Notes under the pieces: generated by a model
Database searches by the model: none
Told to the model about the DNA's origin: nothing
The model's input: the letters and a program-made list of their open reading frames with translations, nothing else
Position numbers and translations under genes: made by a program
In this document: positions 1-12,181 of the stretch, one piece after another
How positions within the stretch are numbered: the first letter of the stretch is position 1
How the letters are laid out: the number at the start of each line of letters is the position of its first letter
Origin: Halictus rubicundus
Taxonomy: Eukaryota > Arthropoda > Insecta > Hymenoptera > Halictidae
Assembly: GCF_050948215.1 (NCBI RefSeq)
Contig: NC_135150.1
Location: 19,137,943-19,201,942 of the forward strand
Length of the DNA stretch: 64,000 bases
Direction of reading: 5' to 3'

Positions 1-836
1 GTCAAAATGGACGTTCCCAACAGCCCGAGTTGGCGATTTCGAAGCGACGACAAGGATTCGCAGGGAATGCTCCACCCTACTGGAACGTTGCCGAAATTCG
101 CGCTGGGGCTCGCGAGTTATGGCAACGACGTGGCTGCCGAAGAGACGGTCGACGGTGAAACGATCTACGAGTCGAAATTCGAGGAGCGGAAGTTTTTCCG
201 GTGCGCGGAATACCTCGTGGACGGTTTCTGTGAGTGTTTCCACGTTGCGGCGAGTTAAATATCGGGTTGCGTCGAGCGAACCGGAGGTTTACGTGGCCCT
301 GGAAGAGTCTGCGACTAATTTTCGAAGCGACTGGCTCCGAATGTGCTTCCCTTGTCCTCTACGGTCGCAATCTCGCCGCCTCCAATCTGCCGAGAAGCCT
401 GAAACAGCGAGAGAAACACGGCTCGGAAGGATCCGTGTGGCGTATAAAAATGCGATATTTCCTCAACGGAGGAATTATTCGCCGTGAAGCGTAACGAGCT
501 CGAAGAGATTTAGAGCGAGCGTTAAAAAAACGCCGGGAGATAAAGCGGGCGCGGGTTCTGCCTCGCGGAATCATCCGCCACGATGTCGAACGTAAACATA
601 AAAGCGCTTTTGTCCGACGTAAGCGCGCGATTTTTCCCTCCCTCGCCCTCCCTCGCCGCGGGGGCTGAACCTGTTCTCGAAAGGATTTAGTATAAGTCCA
701 CGGACGCAACAACAACGCATTCAGAATCAAACGCGGACTCTTGTCTACCCGAGGGATTCGACCATTGAAATTCAATCCTGAAAGAAGTCAGCGAGACCGG
801 GGCAGGTTGATACAATGCAATTATCTGGACACTGTG

Positions 837-1034
837 TACAGTGAATGCTCGATATATGTCAACAACACGGGTCTTGCCAGCGCCGTGTATCGTCCAGGAG
901 ACATACCCGAGCCTTGTTATAGTTACACTCCTCGACGTCCGAGGCATCTCGTGGGGTATACCCCGCGGTGGTAGGGATAATTCCGCGACGTTTATCATCC
1001 AGGCCTTGGCGACGCATATAGAGAAATCGCTGTA
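837..1034 (+). mobile_element. TA-flanked MITE, family A (Tc1/mariner-type)
   Basis: The ends form imperfect terminal inverted repeats (CAGTGAATGCTCGATATATG against the complement of the right end, CAGCGATTTCTCTATATGCG) and are flanked by TA on both sides, the target duplication typical of the IS630/Tc1/mariner superfamily. There is no coding capacity. Related copies are at 29206, 31424, 36487 and 37860. Confidence 0.8.
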
Positions 1035-2639
1035 TATCTAGCACAATTATGGCGAGATATTTGGGGTTTGTCAGTCAACTGTTCCTTACGATTTACGTCT
1101 GTGGATGTGGATGGCTGTTATTCAATATTTTATCGGTTTTGTAGCAGCAAAGTGAATATTCGTGTTGGCTTTTCAATCCGTCTAGAGATATTGTTAAACA
1201 CTTTGTATTATAAACTACTGTGATTCGGCGTTAAGTTATTTTAAGGGAAGGTTCGCTGACGATATACAGGCTGAGTCACCTAACGTTTGTACCTCAAATA
1301 TCTTTGTTTCCAAAGATAAGCTAAACGCCTCGAGGACAAAGTTGAATGGGGCTCACAGGATGCTATCAAAATTATTGTTTTTATATCATTTTTTATTTAG
1401 ATACATCAAGGTTATTTTTTGAACACCCACAATGAGGTCATTCAAAGTCACAGACAGGGGAACGTACAAGATTTAAAATATGAGAGCGGGATAAAGTATA
1501 AAGCAGTGTAAAGAGGAAGGTTCGAAAAGTATTTTCGCAAACTTTTTTTTTTTTAAGCGAAAAACTGAGAAGTGTACCGACTTGCCCCGTTCTTCCATAT
1601 TATTTCAGCGCGTTACCGAGTCGCCAAGAATGTATTCAACGAGTCCTTCGGCCGCGAGCGGAAGTTCCGAGATCCCACGGGGAATAAATCCTTGCCTCGC
1701 GACGGCGGAAGGTTGCGCTAATAAAGATAACGAAGTACGGAATGTCACTCCCCTGATCTCTCTCCTTTTACGGCGGCCGTAAAACCAGAATCGCCTCGAT
1801 GATCCCGTGAATATTGATTCCGAGGCCGCCACCAAGTTCACGAACGCCGCTCCATCGCGAACAACCCCATAAATAGAACCGATCCCAAGGCGAGTCGTGC
1901 GGACATTCCCGGATCGTCCGCTGATAGATCCTTAGCGGATACGGAGCGTCCGGATCGATTATTATTTACGGCGTCCGGATCGATTATTACATTGGCATCG
2001 AACGGTATGACATTAGCCGCTGATTTGATTAACTTTTTGCTGCGTGTTAAAGACGATGTCACCGATAGACGCGATGACAAACCAGCTTCGAACCGTCGAA
2101 CTGATGTAATCAACTTTTTGCTGCATCACAAAAGCCACACAAAGAGAGTGTTGATCAAAGACGGGGAATATCTTCCATCAATCGATTTGAGAAATTTGAC
2201 GCGTCGATCGCATGGTCGAAATGGCCATCTTCCGCAAAATAATTTAAGCGGACCAACAAAAGAGCTTTAAACGATTGTACACTTCCCTTGCGTGGTTAGC
2301 ACTGTGGGTTCTTCGGTTGCCGTTGAAAACCGAGTCAATTAATATCGCCACGTCGACGGAAAGCGTTGAACCGCATACAAACGTCTCGGTCGGAACCCGT
2401 TCTCAGGAAATCCGACTGCGAGTCGTGCCCCCAAATGCGATAAAACCGAGCGTTCCTTGAGAATTGTAAATTCCGGGGTCGCGTTGCACGGCACTCGAAA
2501 CTGCTGCCTTGGGGAAGACCCAGGATTAATTTCCGGCGACCAGTGGAACGATAAGCTCGGCCATGCGAGCGAGTTTCGACCGGAACGACCGGAATGAAGC
2601 GAGAGCATGGGCACAGATTGCTCTGTGAGACATTGCTCT

Positions 2640-3030
2640 GGCTCCATTGAACTCGGGGGCCATGAAACCACGCCCTCCAGGATTGGGCACGCCCAACGAA
2701 ACGGTCCATGCTCACGAAAATTTATCACACTTACCCTACACAGGTAGGCAGATAAAATATGTAGCCTGCTTTCGCTTTTTTACGCTACCGTTTATTCTGA
2801 AAGCTCGCTCTGCAACCTGTCGGGTGCTATTCGAGCTTCGAAAAAATCGTTAGCAATGAAACCACGCCCCCCGAGACTGACCACGCCTGCTATACGTAAG
2901 GAATGCGATAAAATAGATTGTCCTGCTGATTCTTTTAATGTCATTTGTCTTAAAAGTTCGATCTACAGGGACCATTTAACTACGCCCTTCAGGTCTGGTC
3001 ACACTCCCCAGAATTGACCACGCCTGCTAC
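2640..3030 (+). repeat. Diverged CCACGCC-containing repeat block
   Basis: The block carries recurring motifs of the form 'ACCACGCC..(C/G)AG..TTG..CACGCC', each followed by an AT-rich tail, with spacing near 110-200 bp. A related block lies at 6355-6700. No open frame or transposon ends are evident. It may be an old tandem array or several decayed interspersed copies. Confidence 0.45.
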
Positions 3031-3599
3031 ATTCGAAGAGAAAAATGAAATATCTAAATCTTCTTTGTTTTTTCACGATGCTATTTGTTCCGAAATGTCA
3101 CTGTAAGACAAAAAAAAAGTGACGAGCAACGAATCCACGCCCCCCCCCCCCCCCGAATTTAATTCGGAGCTTTCTACACGCGGGGAGCGAGAAAATGGTG
3201 ATCCACCGAATTTTGTGATTTGGTTTCGAACTGTGGCCCTTGACGGCAATCTAGAGCGCTCCCTCGCCTCAGCCTGGAACAAAGCAACTGTTCCAGGCCT
3301 TCCCATTCAGGATCAAGCGAGCGGTCCACGTCCGCGGCCGATCTATCCGACAGGAATTTTATTTGCCGGGAACGCGAGCGGCGGCTCGTTAAGAAGTACG
3401 CGTAGGAGAGATTGAAATTTTAATGGAGTCCGGTGTGCGCCGAATCCAATCCCTCCGATCGGTGGTCGTTTGTCCGGGGAACGTTTAATTACGAAATTGT
3501 ATCCTGCTCGCGGGGAAACCGAGCGGTCGGAACGGTCACAGTAAAACTTTAATCGATCGCAATGAAACTTTGATACCGCCCAGATCCTTCCGTTACGGA

Positions 3600-3602
<3 letters not shown>

Positions 3603-3651
<49 letters not shown>
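3603..3651 (+). repeat. (TC)n microsatellite
   Basis: About 24 uninterrupted TC units. Open frames read through it on either strand (Leu-Ser or Arg-Glu runs) are artefacts. Confidence 0.95.
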
Positions 3652-3652
<1 letters not shown>

Positions 3653-4751
3653 GGTCTTCCATCGAAGCAAAACAACCCGCGAATGGAGGAGAAGAAAGGT
3701 TAGCATTACGCGGCAAGTATCTCCAAGATTGATTATCCCTCGAGTATCCTCGACCAATCGTTGGATCGAGCGGATGCGCGGTCAGGGATGCCAATTACAG
3801 AAAAACTCGCCCGGCCGCGCAGCCCTGAAATCGTTTATGATCGCTTCCGTGGTCTCTCGCTGATTAGATTATGACTAGATTAAGATTGCATCGCAGAGCA
3901 TTACGAATTATTCGAGCCGGGTAGCTGGATCGGTTATGAATTCCACAGATTGCGACGCATAACTTTTATTCAAATTTTTTCTTCCCCTTCTGTATGGAAT
4001 ATGATTCTAGTGATTATCTAAACCGGCTATCCTCCGCCAGGATCATCGAGGTGCTAAAGAGCGGAATGCTACTCGAGTCCAGCTCACAAGAGTCCCTCCA
4101 TCCTGAAGAAACGTTAAAATTTCTCAGCGTCGAATACAAACCTACAATCTTCCCCGAAGTGACTCTCTATAATCTCCAGAGATTAATCATCTCTATTCCC
4201 GATTCGTCGCAACCATATCTAACCGGCTTATTTAAATATACAAGTTCCCTCGGCGGCGTCGAGATTTTAATTAATTTCATCGAATATAAAAGCACCGAAG
4301 GACGCAGGGGCCTTCGGTGTTCGCACGCGAACAAAGAGAAAATTTTCCCGGATGGGCATAGAAGAAAGAGATGGAGAGGGAGAGGAGAGAATCGGAGAGG
4401 AGATTCGCGAGCATTCGTCGCGGAGCGGGTTTTCGTTGACGTACGAAGGTTACCGGGAGTCCTTGTCGCTGTGGAATTCGAAGGGCCAGGTCGACCTTGG
4501 GACTCTACTTGGTATCGGCGGCCGGTCCTCTCCAGATGGTGCACGAGGTCAAGCAAAAAGAACTCCGGGCGCCCAGAGAGAAACAGAGAAAGAGGAAAAA
4601 AGAAAGAGAGAGAGAGAGAGAGTCTGGACCTACCACCGTCCGCCTCGCTGTTTCTTTTCTGCGGCATTACGCCTCCGCCGCTCTCGACTCATTCCGTTTT
4701 TCCATTTATTCCTGGCGGCGAATCGCGGAATCGCGTAATCCTCCTTTCCCT

Positions 4752-5400
4752 GCTCTCTCTCTCTCTCTCTCTCTCTCCCTCTCTCTCTCTCTCAGCATTC
4801 TACTCTCTCAGGACTCTACCCTTCTATTCCTCTACTCTCTCGTAACACTCTAACCCCTCAGCACTCTACTCTCTCCACTCCACTCTCTCAGAACTCTACC
4901 CTCTCAGCACTCTACTCTCTCGTAACTCTCTAACCTGTCTGCACTCTACTCTCTCTCTCTCTCAGCTCTCTACTCTCTCGCCACTCCACTCTCTTAGAAC
5001 TCTACCCTCTCAGCACTCTACTCTCTCGCCACTCCATTCTCTCAGAACTCTACCCACTCAGCACTCTACTCTCTCATAACTCTCTAACCTCTCTGCACTC
5101 TACTCTCTCCCAACACTCTACTGTCTTAGTACTCTAGTCTCACGTAACTCTCTAACCTCTCAGCACTCGACTCTCTCAGCGCTCTACTGTTCCATTACTC
5201 TACTCTCTCAGAACTTTACCCTCTCATTACTCTACTCTCTCGTAACACTCTACCCTCTCATACTCTACTCTCTCGTAACTCTCTAACCTCTCAGCACTCT
5301 ACTCTTTCGTAACACTCTACTCTTTCAGCACTCTACTCTTCCAGCATTCTACTCTCTCAGCACTCTACTTTTTTCAGCATTCTGCTCTTTCCCTCTCAGA
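4752..5400 (+). repeat. TC-derived minisatellite
   Basis: A pure (TC)n core at 4752-4793 passes into about 600 bp of a degenerate array built from 'CACTCTACTCTCTC' and 'GTAACTCTCTAACCTCTCAG' words. Period length is irregular. The C/T bias is extreme and there is no coding signal. Confidence 0.85.
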
Positions 5401-5452
5401 TCTCTGCTTTCTCTCAGCACTCCCCATCGTCTCTCCACCATCTCTTCTCTCT

Positions 5453-5454
<2 letters not shown>

Positions 5455-5537
<83 letters not shown>
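5455..5537 (+). repeat. Long (TC)n microsatellite
   Basis: About 41 uninterrupted TC units, the longest pure dinucleotide tract in the window. It follows directly on the degenerate TC-derived array. Confidence 0.95.
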
Positions 5538-5542
<5 letters not shown>

Positions 5543-6354
5543 CTATCTCTCTGCGCTTCGCCTAACAGCTCTGCCCTGTTCCCCTCCGGCGATCGTTGCG
5601 AAATGGCAGGCTGACATTTCGAACGCGCTCGCGACATCGAGCGAACCGCGCGCCGCTTCATTGTGTAACCCCGATTATCCGTCGGACTTCATTGTCGAGG
5701 AGGAATCCGCGCGTGGGACGAGCTCGCGGTTCTCCGCGGCATTTCGTACGTCCGAACGAATGGCACGAGCTTTAGGAACCGAGATTCTATTGGCTCTCTC
5801 TCTCTCCCCCTCTCTCTCTTTCTGTCTCTCTGTCTCTCTCTGCTTCTCTTGTGTTTTCTCCATGCGACGAGAACGCGCGTGTGTCCCGTTTACAACGTGC
5901 TTTTGCCTCTGGAAACCCGACTCCCGAAACAACCCAAGAAACTTTTACCGAAAGCTCTTTCTCGAGAAGGAAAGCTCCTTCCCAGGGAGAAACGTTTACA
6001 AACTTGGCGAACGGTCGACCGCGAAACCTTCTTCGCTTCCCGACCCGCGTCCTTGTTTCGGGTGGCTCTCGGTCCTATTAGGAACTGCGAACAAACCGAT
6101 ACAGAAAAGCGAAGGGAAAGGGAAAAAGTACTAAAGTCCTCTAGTTAACTCTCGGGAAACGCCTCGGGCGAGAACTTGGCCGTTTTCTTAGATGCTGTGA
6201 AAAGGTCGTCACTTGATTCGAGATCCTCTGTGTAACTATTCTTTTATTGAGTCTCGATGTAGACTTTATTTTGAGTTGTAATATATGTATTTACTGTGAG
6301 GAATATGAAAGACAGACTCGAGGAGCGTTATTTTCTAGCTTCGCTAAAGGCGAG

Positions 6355-6700
6355 GGCCGAAATGCCACGCCTCCCTGAGCAAGCCACGCCTATTCCCCAC
6401 GGAGAATGTAAGACAGGTGGTTTTGTATTGCTTTCTCTGATATAATTTGCTGTGAAACGTGACTCTAGAGCATCTCTGTACTTGTAAGCCACACAGTCAC
6501 ACCTATTAAGAGAAGGCCACGCCTGTTAAGAGGAGGCTCCGCCTCTTCTACGTAAGAAAACCAAAATATATGATCTCCTATCGCTTTTTCTATTACTATT
6601 TTCCCTGGAATGATACTCCACAGTATTAATATGTCTCTAGGAAGCTCTTTTGACTTCGTGAAACTCGACATCTACGAGGCCACGCCTCCAGGAGCAATCC
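6355..6700 (+). repeat. Second CCACGCC-containing repeat block
   Basis: The words CCACGCCTCC, AAGCCACGCCTATT, GGCCACGCCTGTTAAGAGG and GGCCACGCCTCCAGGAG recur with AT-rich sequence between them, matching the composition and arrangement of the block at 2640-3030. I see no terminal inverted repeats. Confidence 0.45.
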
Positions 6701-6977
6701 AGTATGCTCCCAGAGGAAATATCGCTTTGCCCATGCCTGTTTCATAAATTGAAAAGCTATCTTAAGAGATCCAACGTTCTAGATCTTGTTTGTGACTCTT
6801 TATTCTCCAAATACAGAACGTTGTACACCGTACTAATAAGCATTGTTGGCGAGAGCACAACGGTTGAATAGAAGCTCTCGCCTCTCTCTCTAACGATACG
6901 GCTCTCGTCTAGAGCAGCAGTTATAACCGTAGACATTCGCCCCTCGTTTACCTGATGAACTCTTGATTCTGTTTCAG

Positions 6978-7118
6978 TTACCAGTGGGCGGGGGTGGTGC
7001 TGTGCTGGTGCTCAGCGAGCTTGAAAGCATGGCGGCCAGGCAACAGCGGGAAATTGCCCAGCAGAGACGGCTCCTGGAGCAGAGAGAGGCCCGTCTAGCC
7101 GTGCTTCGAGGCGCACAG
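6978..7118 (+). CDS. ASPP: ASPP exon A (coiled coil start)
   Basis: The acceptor TTTCAG precedes TTACCAGTGG and the donor is GTGAGA, phase 0 at both ends (47 codons). After a short Gly-rich lead the exon encodes LSELESMAARQQREIAQQRR, matching the LAELQEMA(A/S)RQQQQIE coiled-coil entry of vertebrate ASPP1/2. Confidence 0.9.
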
Positions 7119-10100
7119 GTGAGAGACGAGACCCCCTTTTCCTTTCCTCGTGCCGAGCAGCCGAACGCGGAAATCGTTCTGGAAATTGCTCGACAAAGCC
7201 CGCGGTAATGTCCCTCGCTCCTGTTCCCGATGCGTTCCGTTTCCGTCTGCCGGCGAAGTCGACATCCGCTGCGATTCCGTCGCGGTTTTTCCGTCCGAGT
7301 TCCTTCCCCGCGTTATCCCCGGGCCGATTTATTCGCCGAGTTTCTCTCGCGAAACGCGCGTTCCGGACGTCCTGCAGCACCGTGTTAAATGGATACACAC
7401 GGTAACGAACAACCGAAGGGCTGTAAAGGGACGCCGGGAAACTCGCGTCGGATACCCCGCAACTATGGTCAGGGGTGACTTCTCTGGAGGACAATGGTTC
7501 GAACAGCTAGGATCGTCTATGCGACAATGGAGCGTGAAAACGACCCAACGGTGCTGATACGCTGACGGATACTACTGTTGTTCATTCCCCGAAGTGCTTG
7601 AGAAACTTCCGATGCTGCGATGCAGCCTTCTATCTTCGAAATTAGCCGGCGCACAGTGGGCGAAAAGCCCGAAAAAGCGGCCAAAACCTCTAAACGTACT
7701 TTAATGCACTCAAAAATTCGTACTCGGGGGTTTTCGGGGTCGCTGATTACGAATATGAAATTGAAATTCCAAAAAACAAAATGGCGGATCCAATATGGCG
7801 GACATGTACATTAAAAATGGGCGGGTCTGCTTGGAAAATGATCTATTTGGGGTCTTTGGGGTCGCTGATTACGAATATGAAGTTGAAATTCCAAAAAACA
7901 AAATGGCGGATCCAATATGGCGGACATGTACATTAAAAAATGGGCGGGTCTGCTTGGAAAATGATCTATTTGGGGTCTTTGGGGTCGCTGATTACGAATA
8001 TGAAGTTGAAATTCCAAAAAACAAAATGGCCGATTAAAATTTAAACAACAGTCCGCATTAAATGTGTTTTGAGTGGTTGATAGGTAAAAATGTATAAATG
8101 ACAAACAAAATTGCACTTTGTATATCAACAATTAGTATAATTGTAAATTATGTACATAATATTTATTCATCCGAATCGTCTTCGATATCAGATCCTTCTT
8201 CGGAACCATTTTCTTCTTGTGCAACCGTTTGCCTTTCGTTATAAGGTACAAATGGCGAAAGCAACATTTTTAGTGCTTCCGGAGACAAACTCTTCATTTT
8301 CTTTTTCGGCAGTTTCCTTATACTTGAAATATATGGATCTGACGTCACCATAAGTCTCAAGAATACATCCTCCATGGTCTTGGTGCGTGAAGATTTCCGC
8401 GAGAAATCTTCTCGAATCCTTTTGACGTGTTTATGTGAGGCCTCTTGTGCTTCCTCTGACATTTGACCGATTGGCAGCAAAGAGGACGTAATTATTTGTG
8501 GTCCGTGAATTAAAAGTTTGTGCATCGAAGTCGGCATATAATACCAAGGATATAATTCGACAAATGTCCTAGCAGTTTCTATTGTATATTCTTTAAATTT
8601 TGATATATCTATTTTGTGACCACTTGAGACGACTTGCAAAATAACGTGAAATCGCTTTATTAATTTTTCGTCAAGTCCTGTTATGGTCGCAGATACTTCC
8701 GGGTTATGAAAAAATCGCCGAGCCGTATTGCCGTCATTGGAACTTCCGTATCCAGGCTTTGGGCAATCCACGACTAGCCCCAGTTGTGAACGAAAACCTT
8801 TCTGTATAATGGCTTTACGGTTTTCCATTATTTCTTTATCTTTCTTGGTGCGCATCTGCCATTTTTTTATGTCCAGCCTATATGATACATGTAAGCAGCA
8901 TTCGAAGAAGCGAATCCATGCATGTAACGTAGAGAGTCCAAAATGCAAATACTCTTCATTGACTTCTTTTTTTATCATCATGTCAATTTTATTAAATTCT
9001 TTCGATGTCGCTCCACATAAATAACAACGCTGTGTAGATGTTGTGGATGTTACAGCATTACAAATTTTACCATCTACCATCGTCATTGCCAATTTGTATG
9101 AAATAGAAATTTCTTTTCCATCTACAACTGTAGTGAAGGGAACAAGTGCCTTTATTTGCTCCTCAATATATTCCATTTCACGTACTGTTGCATCTGTATT
9201 TTCGTGCAGGAACTCAATCTTTATTGGTCTGCAAAATCGTGGTGATGAAGGTCGTGGATTTTTCCACACTACAATTTCTGCTTTAGGTGGCTGGTTACTT
9301 GTTAACAGCTGCAGTGGCGCGAGTGTCGTTAGGAAGATGTCACCATCGAATTTACTTTCATCGGTGAATTTTTGCTTGTAGACACTTTGTCCAGAACTTC
9401 CGTCACAGCCCCACTTACAAATTAAACTCATATGGCTTACTTCTTCTGCACTCAAACTTTTTATAACACTATTTTGGTATTTCAAAATACGTTTAATAGT
9501 GTGGTCTAATAAAGACTGTAATTTTACTTCCGCTCTACATTCGGTAATGATAATATCCATTTTGGTTGGGTAACATTGTTGTTTCGCTTGAAATACTGTT
9601 CCATATGGCGGATACAAACAGCAATTATTTTCTTGATTTGATTCTCTTATTCCTACATACTGGCTTTTTGATAATTTATTCTCGATCAAAATAGAAAGAG
9701 CAGCATCACCGGACAACGTTGTTTCGCAATGTGTTTCTATTGCTCTTCGATACTTTGCAGCTTTGGTCGGGCTCGCAGAAGTTATATCTTGAACAAATTT
9801 CGCAGCATTTAAATTACCTGCAGCACGAAGACTCATTTGTGTGGCGTAGGCCAATGTGTCCAGCGTGAAATTTTCACGAAGGTTCTCCGTCCTTCTTCGT
9901 TTCGTCCTTACGCTAGTTGACGTAAACGGTTTACAAGGACGACCGCCTGTATTCTTTTCAATAATTCGTGGAGTGGCCACAGGTATGCGAAAAGCAATTG
10001 AAACGTTCAACCAGTCTTCAAATTTATGGAAAAAATGTTCTTGCGTTCTATTCGTGCTTTGCCATTTTAATTTCATCTTGCTGAACAATATTTTCAAGGC

Positions 10101-12140
10101 TGACTTCATTTCTGCATCAATATTTATGGAATATCCACACTTCTCGAACAGCTGCTTTTCCAGATTTTCTATTATGATGCTGAAGTTGCTATTTAGATAT
10201 TTTTTCATCATCATAAATATTTCCTTTCTCGTGAATCGAACTTCTCGGTCGCAAGATCCTGAAATTAAGTGAATCGATTGCAATAACTTGAAAATTAACT
10301 TGATTAACTTGAGGCTGTTTTCTTCCACTGCGGTGGCGATTGGTTGGTTGCTTTTGGCATGGAAGTTTTTTTTTAGAATCATGTTAAACCGGCAAAATAT
10401 ATTGCGCGGTTCCTGAATGCTTGACCTACCGCCGAAAATATTTAAAGGTATGAAGGATCAGGCCTCAACTGTTTTTAGGAAGTTTTTATAACTCGGAGTA
10501 CCCCAAAATATTATTGTCGCATTACCTCCCGCGCGACTACCTGCGAACCACGTTCCTGCCGCGCGACTACCTGCGAACCACGTTCCTGCCGCGCGACTAC
10601 CTGCGAACCACGTTTCTGACGCGCGACTACCTGCGAACCACGTTTCTGACGCGCTCAAGTTTAAGGTAGCAATTTGTCTTTTTACTTAAGAGAGCCTACA
10701 GAGATCCATCCGAAAACAGCCGAGTAGCGGCTGCTGTAAAAGCGCAAAACATCTACAATTGTGACAATTTGTAATTCTTTTATAAATGGACTTTTTCAAC
10801 AACTGAGGATACTGGGAAAATAAGACTGCAGATATCTATTCAATTCACAATGACTATAAAGAAAGCATACTGAAAGTAGTATAATCACATTTTCAAAATC
10901 CATAGAAAAGAAACAATATTTACCCTCGTTCAAGCAATCGGGCAGCTTTCGGCAGCTGGTTTTTGTAAAATTTCGAAGATAAATGTATTAGCAACACGTC
11001 AGCAAAGGAATTTTGGTGGTACTAGGTGGAACTTTTAACTTATGTCTACGTTTCTACAATGCGCGCATCAAGTTTTACCTTCTACGTTCTCCAAAGAATA
11101 TTGCCATCGTGTTACGTGATGACTAACAATTTTGGAGAAACAAAAACATATAAACATTCTACTTACTTCCAGGAACAGCATCCATTTTGTAGAATTGAAA
11201 TTGATGCACTATTTTGAAAGTTATGCACTTTAGAAGGGGGCGTTCAATTTCTTACTAATGCGCGCGACAAATGCTCATCAAACGAAGGCTAACTTTGAAC
11301 TGACTACTGAACCGTACCATAAACTTTTTACCTTTTTCCTTGCTGGCATTAAGTGGTCATATCGTCACTGTACCCAACCCTAGAGTTACAAACTCCTAGG
11401 AGGAAGTTCATCTTTTTAGGTTTTGGCCGCTTTTTCGGGCTTTTCGCCCACTGTGCGGCGTTATCTTCGGGTTTTCAGTTCGGGAACTATGGTGGACTAC
11501 TTGCGTTTATTAACGTCAACTGTATCGTATTTCTGTTTCATTAGAACTCTCGCGTGAGATTTGTTGATTGCATATTACAAGCGTACGTATTACCGCAAAA
11601 TAGTACAGACACGAAGCAAGAATCAATTTCAATTCTTCTCTCACGAAAAGAAAGATGTACTCTCCTTATTACTACTAATTACGCCGTGCGTCGTAAAGCT
11701 CTCGAGCGACCTAAAGTTTGAGAAACCTAATAAGTTCGGCGCTCCAGCGAACGGAAGTTAACAACGCGTCAAACGATTCCCTCGAATCGAGGGAATTTAT
11801 GGCCGATAAAAATTACGGTGCCCTAACAATCGAAGATAGCGAATTGGACCGTAAAGATATCGGCGGGCCGGACGTAAAACTTGCGAACCATCCTCGGATT
11901 TCCATCGGGCATATTGTTCGGCGAGAGCCCTTCGGAGGACTTCCGGCCGAGGAGAGTCAGAAAGGCCGCGCGCAGCGGCATGAATAATTCATTGTAATGA
12001 TAGACTCGCGGACAGTTTATGCCTATTATTGGCGGGATCACCGTCGGATCGTTCCGCGGACGATCTCGATTCGCGATCGTAATGGCCACCCACCGGCTCC
12101 GGGCTCTCCGCGGGCCAATTTTCGAGCAGAGAGTGCGCAC

Positions 12141-12181
<41 letters not shown>

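Larger units (their letters stand above)
1..6977. other. Repeat-rich stretch with no recognised exon upstream of the first visible ASPP exon
   Basis: I see no convincing exon here. Open frames such as the one from 3994 run into TC/AG microsatellite and resemble no family I know. The stretch holds a TA-flanked MITE (837-1034), two CCACGCC-rich blocks (2640-3030 and 6355-6700), a C-tract near 3140, (TC)n tracts and a long TC-derived array (4752-5537). Because the exon at 6978 begins at a splice acceptor, this is most simply ASPP intron, but an unrecognised 5' exon cannot be excluded. Confidence 0.6.
7652..11455 (-). mobile_element. Complete autonomous Transib-superfamily DNA transposon (3804 bp)
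   Basis: Perfect 38-bp terminal inverted repeats (7652-7689 and 11418-11455) begin with CACAGTG and are flanked by identical 5-bp CGGCG duplications. Inside lies one long minus-strand transposase ORF (10382-8163) with RAG1/Transib-like catalytic motifs. On the left, downstream of the gene, is a roughly 122-bp tandem repeat; on the right, upstream of the gene, are four exact-length 30-bp repeats. Transib elements are the transposon relatives of the RAG1 recombinase, and their ends resemble recombination signal sequences. Perfect TIRs, an exact TSD and an open ORF suggest a recent insertion into the ASPP intron. Current activity is an inference. Confidence 0.93.

Noticed and set aside
1260..1500. 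Possible half of a MITE beginning ACAGGCTGAGTCACCTAACG
   Set aside because: It reminded me of transposon ends, but no matching inverse end or target duplication is visible within 1 kb.
3994..4845. 283-codon plus-strand ORF
   Set aside because: Its second half is translated TC/AG microsatellite, the first half resembles no family I know, and no splice partner was found.
10531..10654. CRISPR-like array of 30-bp repeats
   Set aside because: The four units are directly abutting with no spacers, in a eukaryotic transposon.
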